A stretch of 37,903 nt of DNA from Caryophanales bacterium UBA4694 (lineage in GTDB: Bacteria; Bacillota_I; Bacilli_A; RFN20; CAG-288): the NCBI GenBank assembly GCA_002404835.1, contig DHKM01000057.1:1-37903 (forward strand), read 5' to 3'. Positions 32,709 through 37,903 of this stretch are shown piece after piece. The notes under the pieces were generated by a model. It had not been told where the DNA came from, ran no database searches, and was given only the letters and a program-made list of their open reading frames with translations. Both the position numbers and the translations under genes were made by a program. Position 1 is the first letter of the stretch, and each line of letters begins with the position of its first letter.

Positions 32709-33962
32709 ATGAATACAGAATTATTCTTGGCGATGAGTTTGACTGTTTCAGCGATGTGGCTTCCGTATGATACTCGGATTTCGTCTCCCTATCCTGAATA
32801 TTATGCTTCGGTTAGATTTGTTTCGAAAAACACGACGGTCACTTTCCGTGACCGGAATTTTGCGGACATGCTTTGTGCCTATGCTGGCTACCCCGTCAAT
32901 GCATATTATCAGGCATACAACTACACCCCTCTTTCCTTTGAATATGAGGCCACGGAAGAACGCCCAATCATCAATTCCATCCAACCATTGAAAAACGATT
33001 ATGATTCCGTAATCTTTGCATTGAGACAATTGGAAAGCAAAGTCAGAAGTTTAAGTATATTTGACAAAAATAATGTCAACAATATCACATTGGGTTATCT
33101 GCGTTCAATGAATATCAATTATTCAGATGAACCGGACGAGTCTAGTGAAGCGTCCGGAATCGCATGGCGACTTCTGACAGGACTTCAAGAACCAATCGGT
33201 CATTTGTGGAACTATATCGAGAACAGATATGCCTATCATGAATCGGTAAGAAACTTCTTTGCACGCTATGTCGATTCCGAACATTACAATTCCAGAGATC
33301 ACTGGTCGATTCCTTCTTCGGTATCCTCTTGGGGGGATTTGGACGATCCTATTCATTCTTCGGATAAAGGTACAATTGACCTGATCCATATGTTTGCTAC
33401 CATCGACGGCTCTTTGGAATATACAAATTATGATTCTACGAATACAGCAGGTGTGTTCTTAGGCAACAATAATGTCAATAAAGATCTTTTGGGGTGGGGA
33501 GGCAATCTTCAAACAATCGCTGACCTTGATGTCACGAAGCCTGAGTATGATACTTTTGCGAAAGTTCTATCGAGTAGCCGATATTTTTCCTTGAGCGATC
33601 TTCTGGCCGATATGGACGGATTCTGTATTGCCAAACTATGTGATCAGGGCAATCTGCTCTCGGCTGCCATGACCTCGTATTATGAGAATATCAAGGATTC
33701 TCCGTCTGAAAGATACCATCAGTTTGCCTTGGCCATGACGAATGAGACAACATATCCATGGGACTGTTCCTTGTCAGAGAAAGTCAGAAGGGAAGCCCAT
33801 GCCCTTCTTGGATACAAATGGATTTCCGGCGATACCTATCAGGACGTGTACAAATCCGATGAATTGGTTTATCGGCTGATTCCAAGTGGAACGGATTCCC
33901 AAAAAAGAAAAAAGTTGGCGGAAATGTTTTCGTCCTACATCATCGAAAAAGGAGAATTATGA
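32709..33962 (+). CDS. Unknown 417-residue protein, possibly exported
   Basis: The ATG follows GAGGT by 12 bases and overlaps the stop (ATGA) of a 16-codon frame starting at 32662, which has its own GGAGGT; coupling is possible. The N-terminus is mildly hydrophobic (LFLAMSLTVSAMWL) without a basic start, so export is uncertain. Conserved-looking blocks are DLIHMFATIDGSLEY near residue 222, LLGWGGNLQTIADLD near 258, and LSDLLADMDGFCIAKL near 293. Asp, His and Gly-rich turns hint at an enzyme, but no family was recognised. The following lipoprotein overlaps by 4 bases, so the two probably work together. Confidence 0.75.
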   Translation: MNTELFLAMSLTVSAMWLPYDTRISSPYPEYYASVRFVSKNTTVTFRDRNFADMLCAYAGYPVNAYYQAYNYTPLSFEYEATEERPIINSIQPLKNDYDSVIFALRQLESKVRSLSIFDKNNVNNITLGYLRSMNINYSDEPDESSEASGIAWRLLTGLQEPIGHLWNYIENRYAYHESVRNFFARYVDSEHYNSRDHWSIPSSVSSWGDLDDPIHSSDKGTIDLIHMFATIDGSLEYTNYDSTNTAGVFLGNNNVNKDLLGWGGNLQTIADLDVTKPEYDTFAKVLSSSRYFSLSDLLADMDGFCIAKLCDQGNLLSAAMTSYYENIKDSPSERYHQFALAMTNETTYPWDCSLSEKVRREAHALLGYKWISGDTYQDVYKSDELVYRLIPSGTDSQKRKKLAEMFSSYIIEKGEL

Positions 33963-34522
33963 TCATGAAAAAAGCACTGATTATTCTTACTCTTCTTCCC
34001 TTGCTGGCCTCCTGTGGTTTCAACTATCAAAAGAGCTATAACGAAGCAATCAGGTCAACCTATCCTGCTTATTATTATGAAGCATCGATGGAGGGCTTTT
34101 CCAATCTGCACGAAAAGAAAGAAAATTATATGAGAGTTAGTCAAGGTGGGTATTATGAAAACTACAAGTTTTGTTCGGCGAACTATGATCCGGATTTCTT
34201 TCCGGAAATCTATGAGATCCTGAAGACCAGTGGCGGAATCAAAAAACCAAAGTATGACTCAAGCACCGAGAAAACGTTCAGTTATGAAATCGTGGTATTT
34301 TACAAAAGCAAAAAAGGGTATTATTCCGGTTTTACCACTTATTTCGACGTCGATGCCTATGAAGAATTGGGATTCTATGTCGTCAATATGGAATACGGAG
34401 ACGATGACGACTGGTTTCCATTGAGAAAACAGGGGTTCTATGCTTTCACCAAGGAACAGTCAAAGGCACTGAAGGACTATATCTCAAGTGTTGCAAACGA
34501 AGATGAAAACACAGACGAATGA
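33959..34522 (+). CDS. Small lipoprotein, partner of the preceding unknown gene
   Basis: This 187-residue lipoprotein has a basic start (MIMKKA), hydrophobic core and lipobox LASC near residue 19. Two ATG codons (33959 and 33965) share one AAAGGAG; the first gives the usual spacing and an ATGA overlap with the upstream gene. The mature part is rich in Tyr and aromatic residues with an acidic C-terminus (EYGDDDDWF, NEDENTDE). No family was recognised. Confidence 0.75.
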   Translation: MIMKKALIILTLLPLLASCGFNYQKSYNEAIRSTYPAYYYEASMEGFSNLHEKKENYMRVSQGGYYENYKFCSANYDPDFFPEIYEILKTSGGIKKPKYDSSTEKTFSYEIVVFYKSKKGYYSGFTTYFDVDAYEELGFYVVNMEYGDDDDWFPLRKQGFYAFTKEQSKALKDYISSVANEDENTDE

Positions 34523-34676
34523 CACCTGACATTCACAAAGAATAGAATAAGCAAAAGTGTGAGTGCTATTTCACCTGATTTCAAAAACGGTTGTTGTTGT
34601 GGCAATGTCATTAACTTAAGGCATCTACAGTGAAACAACCATTCAGCGACAAACCAAAAACGGATTGCCGCTTTTT

Positions 34677-34943
34677 CTATCCTACATAAAAACCTGGCCT
34701 TTTTTTCACTTTTATCACTACATTCGTCTGTTTTTTATAAGTATCGGATTGGGCTGTCCCAAGCACTGTTTTCTTTCCGGATTTCCGCCCGGACCGTATC
34801 GTAACCAAATTCCTGGATATTCCTTCCACCAGTTGTGTTAGAATCTTGTCAAAATCTTCGGCTTCCTTTGTCAGTGTGTCAATAATGTGATTTTTCCTGG
34901 AAAAATTCTATAGCATATCAGCCATAGGAGGTTTATCCACCAT
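34677..34943 (-). pseudogene. 88-codon gene broken by an in-frame TAG
   Basis: From ATG at 34943 the frame reads MVDKPPMADML, then TAG at 34910-34908. It then continues NFSRKNHIIDTLTKEAEDFD and KILTQLVEGISRNL to a stop at 34679-34677 with a basic C-terminal half (SGRKSGKKT, IKVKKRP). The uniform protein-like composition on both sides of the stop suggests a nonsense mutation or sequencing error. Family unknown. Confidence 0.4.
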
Positions 34944-34980
34944 CCTAATTCCAGAAGCTGCAATGAGGAGCCAAAAGGAT

Positions 34981-35415
34981 TCATTCCTGTTTCTTCTCTC
35001 TCTTGTCCAGGTAGATTCGGGTAGCCGATGCTAGAAACATAACGATAGCAAAAAGCAATGTCAGTGCCATACCCAGCAAAGAGAATCTTAAGGTATAGAA
35101 AAGACAGATGCATATCACAAGAACATAGAGCGATATCAATAGCTCGATGAAATCCAGAACTCTGTTTTTTTGAAAAATGGAAACGGAATCAAGAACAAAA
35201 CATACCAGCAAAGGAATCAATATGAGGAAGATGGTTGAAATCGAATAAACCGTCAAAAACGGACTGACCAAGATCTCCGTAGCATCAGAAGAAGGATATG
35301 AAATCTGTTTAAGGATGAGAATAGGACAGAAAAACAGAACAATGATACCGATAATCTGAATCGCGATGGTAATATTGGTTACTGTCCTTCAACGACTCAT
35401 GTTGTGTGTTTCCAT
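34981..35415 (-). pseudogene. Small membrane protein with an early in-frame TGA
   Basis: From ATG at 35415 the frame reads METHNMSR, then TGA at 35391-35389, then RTVTNITIAIQIIGIIVLFF and a further roughly 120 residues with three or four membrane helices. A single C-to-T change in a CGA arginine codon would explain the stop. Without readthrough, the only alternative start is a TTG at 35271 with CGGAG too close. It follows the small peptide gene and the 308-residue membrane protein on the same strand. Confidence 0.5.
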
Positions 35416-35424
35416 AGCAAATCT

Positions 35425-35562
35425 CTATTTTGTTTTCTTGTTTGCATCAAAACAAGTTTTGCAATCCAATTCAGCTGTAGCAGAAAAAGCTTCCGAATAT
35501 TCCAGTGATACAAGCAAGGTGAAGGAGCATAATGTGACATAAAAGCAAAAAAATGCAATCAA
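35425..35562 (-). CDS. Possible 45-residue exported peptide
   Basis: A TTG start shortly after the preceding gene's stop, with GCGGAAAAG upstream, gives one hydrophobic segment (IAFFCFYVTLCSFTLLVSL) followed by a short polar part containing DCKTCF. It fills the gap between two membrane-protein genes almost exactly. Support is positional and compositional only. Confidence 0.3.
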   Translation of the reverse strand: MIAFFCFYVTLCSFTLLVSLEYSEAFSATAELDCKTCFDANKKTK

Positions 35563-35573
35563 TATCTTTTCCG

Positions 35574-36500
35574 CTATTCCCCTATGGTTTTAGAGTCTTC
35601 CGTCCTTCTTCTTGTCTTCTCTTCCTGATAGGATCTACGAATGAAAACAAACGGAATTGCAACAAGCATCAGATAGGCCAAAACTTTAAGAAACCACTGA
35701 TAGAAACCGGTCGACCCAATAGATAGCATGCCAAAGAAAGTACTTCCTGAGGCCCCATGGATTCTGCATAGTTCGCTTCCCGCCATCAGGCCAAGGAAAG
35801 CAAGGAAAACACAAAGGACGTTTTGCAAGGTTGCACTCTTGAACTTCCTGGTTTTGAGATAGAAAGCTAACTGAAGAATCGAACTTAGAACGATAAATCC
35901 GTACCAGAAGAAATCAAAGCTTTGTTCAACATCGACAATCATATCATCTCCGATGGGAAGGAAGGGAAGAAGATAGATTCCAGTACCCAATTTGGAAATA
36001 AAACTTACAGATGCTTCAAATACACTGAGCAGTACAATAACTGAATAGAAGATAATGGCAGCAATGGATACTTTCTTATGACTTGCCATTTTATCGACGA
36101 AGTCTTTGTTGTTTCTATTTGAGAGAATATAGAAAATATCATCCGTAAAAAGTTCTGTAATGCTAGTCACTATCGTCAGTGTGGAAAGCACGATAACGGC
36201 AAGCGAAGTGGTATTGTTGAACGGCCATCCGACATTGAACGAAAAGCAGTACCCAAGGACAGGCATAAAAGCCTTGAGCGCTGTTACAACCATGTAGACG
36301 ATATCCTTGGCTATGCTTTTGTCATTGAAGAGGAGAAAAAGGACGTGGAGAATGCTGAAAAAAGCAAAGAAGCCGATCATGATCCATTCAAGCGTAAGAA
36401 AGAATCCGGAAGCATAGGTAGAAAGCAAAATGGCAGACAGGGCAAAAGAAATCAGAGAAATCAGGTTCAGTGACAGTGGAATCCATTTCAGTTTTTTCAT
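35574..36500 (-). CDS. Multi-pass membrane protein, unknown function
   Basis: This 308-residue protein has about eight hydrophobic helices and a basic C-terminal tail (RRSYQEEKTRRRTEDSK). GAAGGAAATG lies before the ATG, 21 bases after the stop of the papain-like gene, so the two are probably co-transcribed. No transporter or enzyme motif was seen. Confidence 0.75.
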   Translation of the reverse strand: MKKLKWIPLSLNLISLISFALSAILLSTYASGFFLTLEWIMIGFFAFFSILHVLFLLFNDKSIAKDIVYMVVTALKAFMPVLGYCFSFNVGWPFNNTTSLAVIVLSTLTIVTSITELFTDDIFYILSNRNNKDFVDKMASHKKVSIAAIIFYSVIVLLSVFEASVSFISKLGTGIYLLPFLPIGDDMIVDVEQSFDFFWYGFIVLSSILQLAFYLKTRKFKSATLQNVLCVFLAFLGLMAGSELCRIHGASGSTFFGMLSIGSTGFYQWFLKVLAYLMLVAIPFVFIRRSYQEEKTRRRTEDSKTIGE

Positions 36501-36521
36501 AGATTCATTTCCTTCTTTAAA

Positions 36522-37834
36522 TTATAATTTCGAGTGGTAAATGTTACAAACAAGTTTGTTTTTATCCAACCCATCAGCAGCTGTTACATAACGTGTATCT
36601 ATATGAAAATAGCTGATTGCTACAGAAGTTGCAAAAAAGTTTTCCGAAATGCATACTTCATAGCTGCTATTTGGATCGATAGTTGCCGCTCGTATGTCTG
36701 ATTTGTTTAAATTCCAGCTTATAGCATCATTAAGGAAACACATTTTTGAATTATAAATAATAGTACATGCAAAATTGTTGCTGTTTAGAACATTTATATA
36801 CCATCTCTTATTTTCAAACTTTTCTATGGATATATCTAAATATTGTGGATCAAAATCTAATATTTTGCCACCAAAGAATCGAATTTTCATCAATGTTGGC
36901 ACAAAAGTTTTTTTATTATAATCAAATGAACTGTCTGCTATATATGGGTCATATAATATATCCACCCCCGCATCATAATAAGCAGCGTAGATTACCTCTG
37001 AATAATACCATTTCTCTTGATTTCCAATATGAGTGCAAGAATAATCAGTCGAATAGCCTTTTCCTAATTGCTTGGTCATAAATTCTTTTGCTTTTTTAGT
37101 AAGCCCCAATTCTCTAGCTCGGTAAACTCTGAAAATCATTACTTGGAAGTTAATAGCCCTGTTGTCATCTAAAAAACCAAATTGAACACCACTGGCAACA
37201 GATTCAATTGTTTGAATATAATTTCCATAAAAACTTGAATGTGAAATGTTGTTTATAAAAGCGGTGTGGCCTATTAATTTTCCTGCTGGTGATTCTTTCA
37301 TTTCCAATAAAATATCTCCATCTTGGATCTTTGAAAAATCTACAGAAGTATATTGTGGTTCGCGCTTGAAAAAAGACTGTTTTGTGGTTGATTCATCATT
37401 AATGGAATTGTTTAAAATGTAATCTTCGTCAGGAGAAAAAATTCTAAACTGCTTTGAATACTGATTTCACTTTTTTGTGGCCTAGTAGGAATAAAATTCA
37501 CGGATTCTATTTTTTTAATGTAACAATCAATATCATCTTTTTGTTTATAATATCCATTATAGAAATCCTCGAAAGAAATTTTAGACTTGACTATGTCGTT
37601 TTTTTCATAACGTTCATTAAATATGTCTAAATAAGAGAAAACACAAGAACTATTTTCTAAATCATTGCTTTTGTTTTGATATTTAGTTTCCCTTGCTTCA
37701 ATGACTGTACTTCTTCGATGAATCGGATACCAACCGAAAAGTAATAACGATGCAAAAATAAATTCTTTTCTTAGATATCTTTTGATTCCACTCAATTGGA
37801 ATCCTGAATTGCCGGTTCTTTTTTTGATTATCAT
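36522..37834 (-). pseudogene. Exported YiiX/YebB-like (permuted papain-fold) protein, frameshifted
   Basis: Two frames join into one protein of 437 residues if one T is added to the T6 run at 37441-37436. The first frame (37834 to there) has a signal/anchor helix FIFASLLLFGWYP. The second contains KIQDGDILLEMKES, IGHTAFINNIS and NQEKWYYSEVIYAAYYDAGVDI. These correspond to the permuted NlpC/P60-like family (GDILL, catalytic His in GHxAxI, and a later WYCSEL block). The expected catalytic Cys in the last block is Tyr here. AAGGAAGG precedes the ATG. The frameshift may be real decay, slippage or an assembly error. Confidence 0.6.
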
Positions 37835-37872
37835 GTTTGTTTCCTTCCTTTTCTATGTCTTTCTTTATACTT

Positions 37873-37902
37873 ATTATATATTATATATTGTTGTTTGTTC
37901 AA
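37873..37902 (-). promoter_or_regulatory. Promoter of the membrane/papain-like gene cluster
   Basis: On the minus strand TTGAAC (37902-37897) and TATAAT (37878-37873) are separated by 18 bases of AT-rich DNA. The start codon follows about 39 bases later, after AAGGAAGG. Confidence 0.55.
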
Positions 37903-37903
37903 C

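Noticed and set aside
32649..32712. TATAAT directly before a 16-codon frame, as a second leaderless gene
   Set aside because: There is no extended -10 or -35, and a GGAGGT sits between the hexamer and the ATG. Both a normal and a leaderless reading are possible, so no claim is made beyond possible coupling.
1..37903. Genetic code 4 (TGA as tryptophan), considered because the lineage resembles Mollicutes
   Set aside because: Many intact genes end in TGA at the right place (permease, asd, carboxyspermidine synthase). Only one in-frame TGA was found, in a gene that appears decayed.
1..37903. CRISPR array or long tandem DNA repeats
   Set aside because: No regularly spaced identical repeats were seen. 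The only tandem pattern is the diverged protein-level GTY modules at 5.3-7.4 kb.

Overview
The window looks like chromosomal DNA from a low-to-mid GC Bacillota, probably an uncultured gut lineage near Erysipelotrichia or the Mollicutes-related Bacilli. The reasons are strong AGGAGG-type ribosome sites, many lipoproteins with short lipoboxes, a CcpA-type cre site, YesM/YesN-type two-component proteins, and short T-rich intrinsic terminators. Many genes end in TGA and no TGA is needed as tryptophan, so the standard bacterial code applies. Species cannot be fixed from sequence alone.

Layout. (1) 0.1-4.9 kb, plus strand: a tightly coupled iron/phosphosugar-type ABC importer (lipoprotein, fused double permease, ATPase) followed directly by a metallo-beta-lactamase-fold protein. 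(2) 5.0-7.7 kb: a large repetitive surface lipoprotein. (3) 7.8-17.7 kb: a sugar-sensing and uptake locus. It contains an AraC-type response regulator, a YesM-type kinase, a galactose-binding-protein-like sensor lipoprotein, a small unknown protein, and then a galactose/methyl-galactoside ABC system (mglB, mglA, mglC). The transporter's binding protein is circularly permuted relative to ordinary MglB, and its permease carries a coiled-coil N-terminal extension of about 230 residues. (4) 17.7-18.7 kb: a small membrane protein and a lipoprotein. (5) 18.9-23.2 kb, minus strand, visibly more AT-rich: a defence-type segment with a truncated C5 DNA methyltransferase, a controller-like HTH protein, and a subtilisin-like protease/AAA ATPase pair resembling IetS/IetA. 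It lies just downstream of a tRNA-Ala. (6) 23.5-24.7 kb: tRNA-Ala(CGC), a DNA-deoxyinosine glycosylase, and two small genes, one inside a 28-bp inverted repeat. (7) 24.9-26.0 kb: a glycerate kinase predicted to be read from a leaderless mRNA. (8) 26.1-30.9 kb, minus strand: a four-gene operon joining aspartate kinase and aspartate-semialdehyde dehydrogenase to the carboxyspermidine route of polyamine synthesis, behind a structured leader with an intrinsic terminator. (9) 31.1-32.7 kb: decayed DNA without a convincing intact gene. (10) 32.7-34.5 kb: two unknown secreted or lipoprotein genes. (11) 34.6-37.9 kb, minus strand: a membrane/secreted gene cluster in which three of five reading frames are broken by stops or a frameshift.

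How they fit together: the sensor lipoprotein, kinase and regulator at 7.8-12.2 kb most likely detect an external sugar and activate mglBAC. The mgl promoter has two 15-bp direct repeats 21 bp apart just upstream of the presumed -35 (a typical AraC-type site) and a cre site over the predicted start point. The strongest unusual finding is the circularly permuted MglB, because a normal-order homologue lies in the same locus and makes the permutation visible by internal comparison.
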